This document shows, in pieces, positions 23,234-33,643 of a stretch of DNA of 64,000 nucleotides. Location of the stretch: the NCBI GenBank assembly GCA_963970005.1, contig CAXAMN010015335.1:757174-821173 (forward strand), in the 5' to 3' direction. Source of the stretch: Durusdinium trenchii (lineage: Eukaryota; Sar; Dinophyceae; Suessiales; Symbiodiniaceae). The notes below the pieces were generated by a model, which was given only the letters and a program-made list of their open reading frames with translations, did not search any database and was not told the DNA's origin. The stretch's first letter is position 1. Every line of letters starts with the position of its first letter. The position numbers and the translations under genes were made by a program.

Positions 23234-23941
23234 CGTGTGCCGTCGCAGCTCAGGCCTTGGAGGTGAGGATCTCATCACCACCCGGATGGTTTCCCAGCAA
23301 GGGTCGCAAGTCATAGACACCTTAGGAGTCTGGCGGAATTCTCGATACCGGGAACAAACGGCAATAAGCTATGACAAATGTTCAATATTCTCCAGGAACA
23401 TCCAGGAACTGTGGATTTACCCAAACAAACGGGAAAAAAGAATTCAATGACCCAACAAGCAAAACCAAGGCACGGTTGTGGATGATCATGAAAGGCCTCA
23501 GTCGACCGGAGGACCGGGCGGATGGAGGTAGCAGTGATGGAGGCAGTGGAGGTGTCATGAAAGAATTCGACCAGGGCACTGGGAAGCTCCAGTTGGCTGG
23601 ATGTTTGGAGTCACATTGGATTTCCAGTTGGGTTCCACCAGCTCACATTGGAGTTCCAGTTGGGATTCTACATGTTTGGAGTCTCCAGGGTAGATGTTTG
23701 GATTTCCAGTTGGGTGGTGGATGTTGGGAGTCACATTCTAACGGTCTTCTTTTTCAGAAAACAGGTGAGGTCGGCATAACTTCTCACAGTCGACACACAC
23801 TGAACCATCTCTTTACAGCTTGGATCTCATCCAATGGTCCAATGAATCATCATTCCTTCGCCATACCAGGGGCCCCACAAACCATGTTCTTTTTGAGGGT
23901 GTGGCACACGTGAAAATTTGAAAAACTCATAAAACCTCAAC

Positions 23942-24025
23942 CTTCTTCATTGCCACTTCTGGCCCGAGCCACTCCTCTGGCCCCGTCTTCTTCGCCACTT
24001 CGGCCCGGGAGAAGAAGGGGAACTC
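23942..24025 (-). CDS. 28-codon exon, unrecognised
   Basis: Both ends are defined: acceptor ATGCCAG (AG 24027-24026) and donor AAG|GTTGAGG (GT 23941-23940). It reads EFPFFSRAEVAKKTGPEEWL then GPEVAMKK with strong GC3 bias. The EVAKKTGPEEWL part resembles the entry strand of cytochrome b5 domains (EVAKHTGPxxLWL), but no partner exon with the haem motif was found, so this is only a hint. Confidence 0.45.
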
Positions 24026-24987
24026 CTGGCATGAAGACGCACCTGTTCAGTGACCACCAAAAACACCAACAAAAAACACACAAGAGAGGTAGCCAGTCAC
24101 CGTAAATAGGACCCGTCACCTGGAGTACCCAACTGGGATAGTCAATAGGGTCCGGACCAACCTCTGATGGAATGTTTAACAGTGCGGATCTGTGTGGTAC
24201 ATGTGTGTTTCTTTGCCAACATTCTCGGGCCACGCAGGCCCGATTCTTCGAGAGAAAAGCGAAAAAGAAACACATCAGCTGTTTGGATCACGCACGTCAC
24301 AGTTTACAATATCCTCATGCTACTGGTAATACAGGGAGCTTGATTTTTGTTCAAGCCCACCAAGTAGAAATGGCTTGGACCCTCCCCTTATCTTCGGGGA
24401 ATCCGGCGAAAGGGCAGGTGGCCACTTGAGATCTCAGCCAAACCAGTTCAAGGGTGCTGGTCATGATACGGTGATACAGTTTTAGTAAGACAAACACCCA
24501 AAGAATCAAAACGTAGAGCAAAACGAACAATCAACAAGTGGTAGAATGTGGTGGGGTAAAGAACCTACACCAAATATACCACCAAAAGAGACGACCGATC
24601 AGCCCAACGAACAGCCCCCCCAAAGACCGAACCCTGCCCGATGCCTTGCCGGCTGTGATGTCTTTGAGCTTCCTCAAGCCAAGAAATGACTTCAAGAAAC
24701 AAGTTGGCTGGGGACATTGGCGGCCCTGCCCGGCCCGGGCATCCCCTGTGGAAGAACCATGGAAGTACACTCCATTTCATCTACCCACCCAAAGAGTTTG
24801 AACAATCAGTGCAGCAGCTGAGGAGATCCAGGAAGCAAACAAAATCCCTCAGCCATCCTCCAACCCTCTGGAAAAAACCTCCCACCCTCTGCACTATCCC
24901 CACTTCTGAGTCCGCCCAACACCACCTCCGCCCACATCATCACATCCTCCAAGCCACGGAAAGCGCGCGGCCTCCGACACTTTGGGC

Positions 24988-25109
24988 ATGTCGGCGGTGC
25001 CGGGGACTTTCGCCGCCGCCGTCTTCGCCGCCTGGATATCCTCCTGGCTGCCCGGGGCCCCACCGCATGCAGCACGCGCACGCGCACAGGCGCTGTTTGA
25101 TGCGTCGCG
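24988..25109 (+). CDS. Candidate exon, small hydrophobic protein segment
   Basis: From ATG 24988 the frame reads MSAVPGTFAAAVFAAWISSW then LPGAPPHAARARAQALFDAS to a CG|GTGACGG donor (GT 25110-25111). It is Ala-rich and hydrophobic like a transit or signal region. The opposite strand is also open, so the strand is uncertain. Confidence 0.3.
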
Positions 25110-25119
25110 GTGACGGTCT

Positions 25120-27790
25120 CAGTCTGACAGGTGTGGTGAGATGCGGTAGGCACACTTTGGCTGAAACAGTTTTTTTGTATGTTTTTGTGGGGTGAGGAAA
25201 AAGACACATCTTCTCAAAGGAGCCGCTGTGAAGCGTTCCAAGATCCGAATCACGGAGGAAAAGAGGAATCTCACCAGGCATCACCGGTAGTTGCAACGAG
25301 TATGGAACCGAACGGCTGAATCATTCATAGACATATATAAATATATACTTTCGATGATACTCTCTATCTTCCCCTCTGCAGGGAAAATTCCTCAATGGTC
25401 CTCCCCCAGCGATGGCCAAATCCAGAAATCTGATCGACCAATGGGTTTGGAATGGATGTTAGATGATGTTAGGTCATGCACCGATCGGCAGCGGCCCAGA
25501 TCTCCTAGGTGAGATGGGTGGAGGAGCTCGATAGAAAAGCTTGGAAAGTTGGGTTTGAACTCATGACTTAGCAGGGTTTTTGTTGGATGGTTCTCTTGGG
25601 ATGGAGTTTGCACATAAACGCACTGTTTGAGTTGTCAGTCTCTAACAGGAAAAGCTTCCGACAACTCCTTGGGTCCCAAACACTCCATAACATGAGTCCC
25701 AAACACTCCATGAAACCACTCCAACTGACGAGGTCCAACTGATGAGGTATGAGGTCTTCTTCCTCCTTTTTTCAAGCTGAACACACTGTGAGCTGGCTCA
25801 AAAGCACTCCAACTTTCACCGTTCTGATTGTACCCGCCTCTTTAGTCTTGGGGAGAAGGAGAAGAAAAAAGAAGCTTCCAAAACCACAAGAAGCTTAATT
25901 AACACCCAACGAAGTCTATCTCTTCAGAATTCAGTGGGGAAAAAACAACCTGCTTGGTGTTTTCAGCTCACTTGACAAATATGAGTCAGAGGGCCCTTCT
26001 TCATCCCCAAGTCAGGGTTGAACATCAAAACTATCCGAAACCATCACCATTCGCCACCAATCCCCCAGATAAAGCAGGTATTCCGCGTCGTGCAGCTCTT
26101 CCACCCCCGAGGGCCGGGGCTGCGGCCGGGGCTGCGCTCCTGCGATGGCCCTTCGAGCCGGTGTAGCTCCGTGAGCAAATGGACCACCTCCTGGGACCGC
26201 GTGGCGCGGTGGCAGTGTGAATTCCGGAAGGACGCCCCGCCCCCTGGGGGTTTGGGGTTTGGGGAGGGAACTTGGGTGGTGGACAGAAGGGAAGGACCAA
26301 GGGAAGGAGGGAAGGACCACTCCCTGGAAGTAAGATGGTTACGTGGAGAATGACCCCGAGTTCGGAAGACCATGAATTCCAATACAAACAGGTGGTGAAC
26401 TCCACTTCCATGTTAGTTCTTGGGAGAGTAGCACATCTCCTTTTTTCAGTGGTTTGAGGTGGTAGTCAACTTCTTGAAGTGCCTTTTTTCTTGGAGAACC
26501 GGCTATAGCCGCTACGGACCGGACCATCTTCGCAACAACTTCGAGGAGTTGGTCGGGGGTAGCAGTCAACCCATCCCATGCATTTTTGAGGAGAACATCC
26601 CAAAGCAGATAACTTCAACCTGGCTGCATCAGGTCCACCTCATGGCAAACAAGAAAGGTTCGTGCGCTGGTTTGCCTGGCTGGACTCTGTAGGGCTTGCA
26701 TGGTTTGCCTTGGGAATTGCTTGAACATCCCCCTTTATATACTTAAGCGGTTGGCCTCTGATTCAGTCATTCCACAAATATCCGTGTCGACAAAATGGGT
26801 GGAAACAAACAAGCTATACGCCCTGGAAGAGACCCACATGGAACCTGCAAAAAAGAAACTACTGGTGTTCTAGAGGACTAATGGTCTTCCAGTCTGGTCT
26901 ATGCCTAATTCAGGTTCCATGTGGGTCTCTTTCCGGGTGTCAAATGTACGGAGGACGGTTGAACCAGTGTCTTGGAGTTCCTCCCGTGAAGCGATGCACG
27001 TGGAATGCTGCACTCGATGTTCGATTCAGGCGACCCTTCAGGTGACCACATCCTGCTCCAATCGTTCCATATATTTATATATCATTATTAACTCTATCTA
27101 TATATTTAACATTATATAACTATAATACAATTATATATACATATATCTTATCCACGGTCCACCTGTTCCATTAAACAGTGGCTATGAGTATTCACATCTT
27201 TATATGCTTAATATATTCTTAATATGCTTGATGTAGTCTATATAAGGGAAACCCGTCACTATCCTCCCCAGAATCATCCCCTGCTTCGATGCCGCGCCTT
27301 CTCTTTCGCACTCATGGAGGCCTCAGCGGCCACCTGAGGCAGTCGAAAGGGAGTGCTCCAAACAGCGAGTCAAGTAGGTTCCAGTAGAACATGGTAAACT
27401 GAACTGGAATGACGATAGATGCGTGAAATTGGCATACAAAATGCATTGCATATATTGTTGAGCAGGTGATTCTATACCTCTTTGGGAGGGCCTCTCTGTG
27501 TTCTTTAGGAGCCTCGGCATTTGCCATGGATGAAGTTTGTGAGTTCTTCAACTAATCTCTGTGCTTGTCTAAATACCGCCAGTGCCTGCCTGCAGACCGT
27601 GGAGGACGTGTGACATGGTTTTTCTTGTGACGACGTGAACAGTAGCTCTGTTGGGCATCTCACTCCCACAGCATCCACCCATCGGCAACCCGGCCGGGAA
27701 CGGAAGTTCTGAGACCCCACGTTCACACCCGGTACGGGGACACCCGACGCCCGGAGATCCCGAAGAACAAACAAAAACACCTGCGGGAAG
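25120..27790. other. Gene-poor stretch with ambiguous islands
   Basis: Islands at 26090-26240 (minus frame with EVVHLLTELHRLEGP) and 26490-26600 (plus frame YGPDHLRNNFEELVGGSS, minus frame PDQLLEVVAKMVRSVAA) are coding-like, but the strand cannot be settled. They could hold further exons of the cytochrome b5-like gene upstream on the minus strand. Confidence 0.3.
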
Positions 27791-27802
27791 AAGCGCCTTG
27801 CC

Positions 27803-29689
27803 CATTTCCGCCTCTGGCCGCATGTAGAACTCCATCCAGTTCTTACCTGGAAGAAGCTTGGCATGGACATCTTCCACGGACTTGCAATTTGGCACGTGCG
27901 CCCCCGAAGGCGAAGACTACCGGACAAGCCATGTGTTGCACCGGAAACAGCTACGCAATGCATGAAAATCATGAATGCGTTCAAGGTTGTTGACATGTTG
28001 GCGCATGAAGAATGCGTTTCTCTAGTTTTCAAAACTTTTTGCATTGCAGTGCCATGAGGTGCGCTCTGTGTATGCCGGGCGCCGGCATAAGTCATAAGTG
28101 TCCTTTTGTGCCAGGCAGCAGCGGCATTGCCCCATCATACTTATCAGTGTGCCTGTGTTTGTCTCACATGTTGCAATATGTATAGCATACGTATATATAT
28201 ATATAGAAATATGTATTATCACATCATATCACATCAACAAGCAAACAAAAAGCAGTGAACAAAGTAACCTTCCAACCACCTTCAACAGGTCCTCCAAGAT
28301 CGCCAGCCTGCCCTTTGGCCTTTGACCGTGCAAATCCACCCCGGTAGTGCTTGTGAAGCACAAGCTGGAGCTGGGACCCTGCCCTGCATGAGAGTTAAGA
28401 AATCCCATCAAGGCCTTCAAATGATCCATGCTGAGGAACTTTGTCCACAGTCTTGCCATGTTCATCAATGATTCATACATGACGTGCCCTGACTGTAGAT
28501 CGCAAGTCCTCACTTCTGCCCCAAACAATTCTTGCCAGGTCTCTGGGAAAGCGCCCAGGGATTTTGTCCCACATGGGTGTAGCGTCACGACCCGCCCAGG
28601 CCAGGATGGAATTCCGTTGCTCGGGGTGGTGTTGCAGAAAATCGGTCAGGTCGTAGACCGTGTTGTTGATCTCGGAGACAAGTTTACGGCAATCGATCCC
28701 CTCGACTTCAAAACACACCCCTGACGCCATCCAAAACGGTGATATCAAAAGGCGGCTGACCCGGTATGGTCGCCGAAAATCCATGAACATCCCAATACAA
28801 CACAATAAAACCATCACGGCCCTTTGGTGAAGACATGTGAAAAAATCATGGTGGTTGGAATATGTTTGGAATCCTAGGGCACCCTCAGCAGCGTGGCTCA
28901 TAGCTCATGGCTTTGGAAACGCCCATGTTCTCAACCGTGAAAGCACCAATCATCCTGTAAGCACTCAGTGGTTCGATGATCAGCTTGGAAGGATTGCGCA
29001 AAAAATGACTGAATTTCAAACAGCACTCAACTTCAGCAACAACGCTCACCTTGCATCAAAGCTGCAAACCTGGCACCCTACAAACCGACCACACAGTTTT
29101 TCTTTGAACCACACTGAAATAGCGATGGGTTGCGTGCTTCGCACAGCCTGGACCTTTCAAACGGTTTCTCGAGGGATCACGCTGTTATTTTTGAATTCTT
29201 GCCTCACCATACGGCAAAGTCAGTGGTTCCATCCAGGACGCATCAACAAACAGCAAAGCTCCGCGCTATGTCCGCTGGGGGGTGGCGCGGAGCAAAAACC
29301 CACGTCCCCCAGAATCCTCCGGTGGCGCTCGCGGCGACTTGGTCAGCGTTTGCCATCCCAAGGGCCGCGATCCAGCAGTCGTGGGGTTTGTTGTGCTGCG
29401 CCACCTCCGACAAGGGGATGTCGCCCGACTTCTTCAGCTCCACCGGCCTGGGTATGTTCTGGCTTGCGGGAACTCCGCGTCAATGTGGAGAGGTGCAGGT
29501 GAGGAAGGTGTGGTGGATGGCAAATGGTTTGTGGAAAAAAAACGTCTGACCAAGGCATCCTCACATGGCTGGGGAAAAGATACATCAGATCCAAGCGGCT
29601 TTTGGAAGATCTCGTCCGCGTCCTTCTTGATCTTGGCGGCTTTCTCGTAATCTCCTGGAGGAAAGTCCACCAGTTTCTGCTGTTTCAAA
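27803..29689 (-). CDS. Cytochrome b5-like domain gene, four exons modelled
   Basis: Exons: A 29689-29600 (VDFPPGDYEKAAKIKKDADE), B 29447-29366 (DIPLSEVAQHNKPHDCWIA), C 28670-28553 (NNTVYDLTDFLQHHP then SILAWAGRDAT), D about 27847-27803 (KNWMEFYMRPEAEMG). All three introns start GC and end AG (29599-29448, 29365-28671, 28552-27848), and phases match. B plus C reproduce the cytochrome b5 order EVAxHNxxxDCWI, NNxVYDLTDFL, HHP, AGRDAT. Such domains carry electrons or are fused to oxidoreductases. HPGG is HPEQ here, and the second haem His is missing unless exon D starts at 27881, where EDVH would supply it. Exons past D were not found; the WMEFYMRPE segment looks like a linker to another domain, so the protein is probably longer. 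Confidence 0.6.
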
Positions 29690-30658
29690 CTGTGAAGACA
29701 TGAACCACTCAATCCAGGTGGAGGGCGCTCTGTGCCAGGTGAAAAGGCCAAGTCCATAAATTGGAAAACATGGGCCAACGCCCTGTCCCATTGCCCATCT
29801 CCCCTGCGTGCACCAACGCACCACACCGACTAAACTCTAAACAGCCAATTCCACGTGCTCTCCAGCATCCAGCGCAGCACGTTTCTGTGTCTCCATGCGC
29901 TGCAGCTTCGCCTCAGTTTGGGTCTTCGCAGCTGAATCCGACGGTCCAAGACCTGCGAGACCCCTTCTTGACCTGGTGACTCCTGATCCCAAACACTCCA
30001 TGTATGGAATGCTTGCCTACAGTAGGTTCATAAATGGGGTGAAAATAGCTGGAGCAACCTTTGTATGCAAAAAATGATTTAACAATAACATGCATTTTGG
30101 AGCAGTCATGCCAAAAAAGTACCCTTTGTGTCACTACTTATTGTATCTTATTGTGTTCTTTGGGGATCTTGACCTGCACTGCACCTGGTGCAACAGGACA
30201 CAATATTGATGGTGCAGAATTGATTACACGGCACACTCTCCAGTTCAACTTGTGGCATTCCAACGTTTGATAAGGGGCCACTCTTGAACTGCACCTTGCA
30301 AAATTTGACAAACAAGTCTAAATAGTCAAAATTTGCGGGGAATATGGCAGAAACTCGCGGACTGAACATTTTGCAGCATATTGAGCAGCTCACAAACACT
30401 TTAGCTTGACCAGGCTGTTTTTGAAGCCCAATCCTCGGCAAACACCTGAGAAAATGATCTATCCCAGCGCGTTTGTGGTCCACGTCTACCTCTCCTGGGA
30501 CACCCCATCATAGCAAATGTCATGTTTGTCGTAAATGTCGCTTTTTTTAAAGTCCAGCATGGCCCTTTTTCTTGCTCATTCAAATGCCTTGAAATATTGC
30601 ACTTAATTTTGGAATCGGGTGGTCCAGATATGTAATAGATGGATGGTCGGCGATGCAG

Positions 30659-30754
30659 TTGAGTCGGTACTTCATCCCCGAAGCCATTGACGAGGCATCC
30701 CCCATGCGCGCACACCGAAAAAGGAACGCCCCGCACCGGCGAGGCACTGTATAA
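30659..30754 (+). CDS. Terminal exon, unrecognised
   Basis: Acceptor GGCGATGCAG (AG 30657-30658), then LSRYFIPEAIDEASPMRAH and RKRNAPHRRGTV to TAA 30752-30754. GC3-rich, with a basic C-terminus. Family unknown. Confidence 0.45.
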   Translation: MSRYFIPEAIDEASPMRAHRKRNAPHRRGTV

Positions 30755-30924
30755 GAGAACCATGAACAAGTATCAGGGCATACCAGGCATACCAGGACCC
30801 CCTAAATGGTGTCTACCAATAGGCCCTTCGAGGCCCTTCGGGGTGTCCACTTTCCTCACCCCAACCCGGAGAAAAAAGAAATACCGAACCCCGAACCGAA
30901 CCACGAAAAAAACACCTACAGAAC

Positions 30925-31006
30925 CACAGTGATGCGCCTTCAGCTCCAAATCCAAGGTCTTGTCCTGCAGCACTGTGCCAATGCTGTCACTCCGTGTGGG
31001 CAACTC
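30925..31006 (-). CDS. Exon-like frame, unrecognised
   Basis: Acceptor ATCTGAG (AG 31008-31007), then ELPTRSDSIGTVLQDKTLDL and ELKAHHC to a TGTG|GTTCTG donor (30924-30923). GC3-rich. A rival reading exists on the plus strand (30971-31043, after CTTGTCCTGCAG, ending in TGA), so the strand is not certain. Confidence 0.35.
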
Positions 31007-31796
31007 CTCAGATCCCGAGGATCCGGCGGATCAAACGGGATGAAAAAGCAATGACGGTTTGCACACACGCCCCCTGGGTGGTTTTCCAGAACATCGAAGT
31101 GTTCTTCTTTCAAACATGTTGTAACACATAATTTATTTGTAGGGCCATATCTTCAGAAGATGGTTAGACCCCCCCAAACCCACCCTAACCACTTCTCAGG
31201 AGCTAGTTGGAGCCATAGTGTATAATGATTTATAGGTTGTTGATGCCTGGTCAATCTTGGTCGCAGTAATTCACATGGTCAGATCAAGTTGCATAGGTTC
31301 ATCTTGGCAACGTGCCAACTATACCCAGGCTCATCCATGTCTGGGATACAATGTAGACTATAACCTTGCCAAAGCAATATTTGCCCTGAACCTCTGGAGG
31401 TTTCAAGAAGAAAGCAAGAGACCTCTATTTAGCAGGCTTGAGTAATCTTCAGAGAGGCTACTATTCCTTCTACTAGACACTAAGTGGGCAGGTTATGGTG
31501 GGTTGGGTGTAGGTTAGTTGGTGTGTGTGTGTGTCAGCTTTTCTGATCAGTCTGCCAGGGTTGGCCCACAGGTCGGCCAAAGGCATGTCTGCTGTTCAAA
31601 CATGAAGGAACTGGCGTCACCATTCTCAAGAACCATGGCAAATGCGAGCAGCAAGCTATGCTAAATCTGGTTAGGAATCAAACTCAACGCCTATCAGAAT
31701 CGAGATCCACTGGTGGTTGTGGCATACTTCAGGAAGAAAGTATATGTTTTTTCTTACCGAATGTTATAAGATCATAGAAAGATCTAAGTCAATCAG

Positions 31797-31890
31797 CGGT
31801 CGGAGTTCATGTCGCGTGGGCGAACGTGTGGGACGGTCAATTCACAAGCGCGAACGTTTTCACCGCTTCGGAGAGAGAACATTCGACCAG
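31797..31890 (+). CDS. Internal exon, unrecognised
   Basis: Acceptor GTCAATCAG (AG 31795-31796) and donor ACCAG|GTGATG (GT 31891-31892) bound 94 nt reading VGVHVAWANVWDGQFTSAN then VFTASEREHSTR. Coding bias is good. Family unknown. Confidence 0.4.
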
Positions 31891-32526
31891 GTGATGTGAT
31901 GTGAGGCGTCGTCGAATCCTGCAGGATTCTACCGACAAACAGGTTGGAATCTTCAAGAAGAGCGGCTTGTCCCAGTGGTGTATGGGCTCAAATCAAAAGA
32001 ATAGAGTGCGCAACATGTCTTGACCAAAGCGATGCTCAACTCCAAACGGCCAAACAACAAACGCTCAACTCCAAAACTCAAAAATACAACACAACTCAAC
32101 GTTGCTTTTTGTGACTGTGAAACTCGATCAAACCATGTTGAGTTGCAAGATGTTGCGAGCAACTCCCAGTTGACTCGACCAAATGAAACTCAACTCAAAG
32201 TTCAAGTCAACTCACTGCAACTACTACTGCAACTCCTCATGTTGCAAGGCATTTGGCTTCTCCATGCTTGCCAGGCACTGCTTATTGGCTTCTCCCCCAG
32301 TTCCCGAGTTCCGAGTCGATCCAAGAGACCCTCCATGTTATGGAAGTTGATGGACCCCAGAAAAACCATCCCATATAAATGGACCCCGGGACACCATCTC
32401 AGCTGATCATAGCGTGTCTAAATAGGTCAGTCCCATCGATGTCATGGGTCGACCAGCTTACGAAGACGCTCCTTGTGAGCGAGAGTGACCCAGCTGAGCC
32501 TAGATCCGAGCCTCTGCGACTCGCGA

Positions 32527-32618
32527 CTACGCAGCTGAGCCCAGATCCGCATGACGCCGCCGAGTGGCGGTCTTCCCCAAGATCCGGTTCAGCTCCTCCT
32601 TGACTTCCTCAGTTGAGA
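32527..32618 (-). CDS. Candidate terminal exon, helical, unrecognised
   Basis: Acceptor CAGGCCAG (AG 32620-32619), then STEEVKEELNRILGKTATRR and RHADLGSAA to TAG 32529-32527. GC3-rich, acidic then basic, predicted helical. Family unknown. Confidence 0.4.
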
Positions 32619-32824
32619 CTGGCCTGATGGCACAGGTCTGGAGAGGGAACTTTGGCATATACCATCATATACCCCAGGGACAATAAGCCAACTTGACGGA
32701 TCCTGGATTCGATGCGCTGCCCGCGATCGAAGCTGTTCTGAGTCTGTCCTTCAACTCATTCGAGTCACTCTGTCCTAGGATGTCATGGATGCTTCGAAGA
32801 AAAGCAGGTCGACTATCAAATGGA

Positions 32825-33060
32825 CCCAGGACACTTTAAGAATTCGACCCCAAAATGTTTCCACCGGTTTCGTTTCGACCCCAGGCATCTGCATCTCACC
32901 ATCGGTGCAATCGCCGATGATATCCATCGTGGGGTGCCGGGTCCTCTCCACCCTCAGAGCCTCAGACCTCCGGTGCCGCCACGTCTCCGTAATGCGCGCT
33001 TCCCGCAGTGTGTGCCAAAAGCTCTCGGACCTCGGCAGTAGACCGCGACCGCGGCACGCG
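32825..33060 (-). CDS. Exon-like frame, unrecognised
   Basis: A GC3-rich frame reads LLPRSESFWHTLREARITET, EALRVERTRHPTMDIIGDCT and EMQMPGVETKPVETFWGRIL. Amino-acid balance favours this strand over the plus frame, which is also open. Splice boundaries are not fixed. Confidence 0.35.
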
Positions 33061-33315
33061 GCAGTAAGCGGCGTAAGCGGCAGGCTTAGCGGCACGGTAT
33101 GCGTGCCACGGTGTAAAACGATGTGGTGTGTGTGTGTGTGATGGTGCATGCTATAGTCAATATTGAATCGATATATAGTCTATATTTTAGAGGTAAAAGG
33201 ATGGGCGAAAGGAGCATCCTGATTTTATGTCCTTTCCCACTTAAGTACTCACGTGCATTGCCCTCTACAATTGACCCCAATGCCCCCAATGCTAAGTTCT
33301 TTTTTTCTTCGTCTG

Positions 33316-33354
33316 CTAGTCCCATGGAGTGTCTGGGACACTCCATGGGACTAG
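33316..33354. repeat. Perfect 18-bp inverted repeat (hairpin)
   Basis: CTAGTCCCATGGAGTGTC, a three-base loop TGG, then GACACTCCATGGGACTAG. The arms carry the CCATGGGACT core of family A, so this may be a minimal or collapsed copy. It lies about 290 bp beyond the 3' end of the PPR gene. Confidence 0.85.
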
Positions 33355-33643
33355 TTGACTTTCACACACTTTCACACCTTCTGGGGTATTGTTAGGTGCT
33401 CTTGCCGGGCAATCTGCCGCGGCATTCGTGTGAAACTCATGCAACCAGCATTCGTGTGACGGTCATGTTGACATCGAAACACTCACAAGCAACATTGTTG
33501 GCTTGTATACCTTAACTTATACGCCATGTCCTGTGCACCCTTCGCACAAGGTAAATAGCAAATCTGATGGCAACAGACCAGCGATCCAACCCTGGGGGAA
33601 CAACTCCTTTTCCTTACAGTCATGCATGGTACCCGGGTCAAGA

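Larger units (their letters stand above)
20600..23900. other. Mostly repeats and ambiguous islands
   Basis: GC-rich islands at about 21000-21160 and 22090-22260 are open on both strands. There is a CACC/CCAC-rich simple tract at 23154-23233, a block of diverged GGATTTCCAGTTGGG repeats at 23585-23740, and a family A foldback at 22560-22660. No gene is called. Confidence 0.35.

Noticed and set aside
27569-27802. Continuation of the cytochrome b5 exon D frame
   Set aside because: After EAEMG the frame becomes Cys/Gly/Pro-rich without family resemblance; an intron is more likely, though the exact donor is not known.
28837-29502. 221-codon plus-strand frame
   Set aside because: It runs antisense across a cytochrome b5 exon that has splice sites and family motifs; treated as a shadow.
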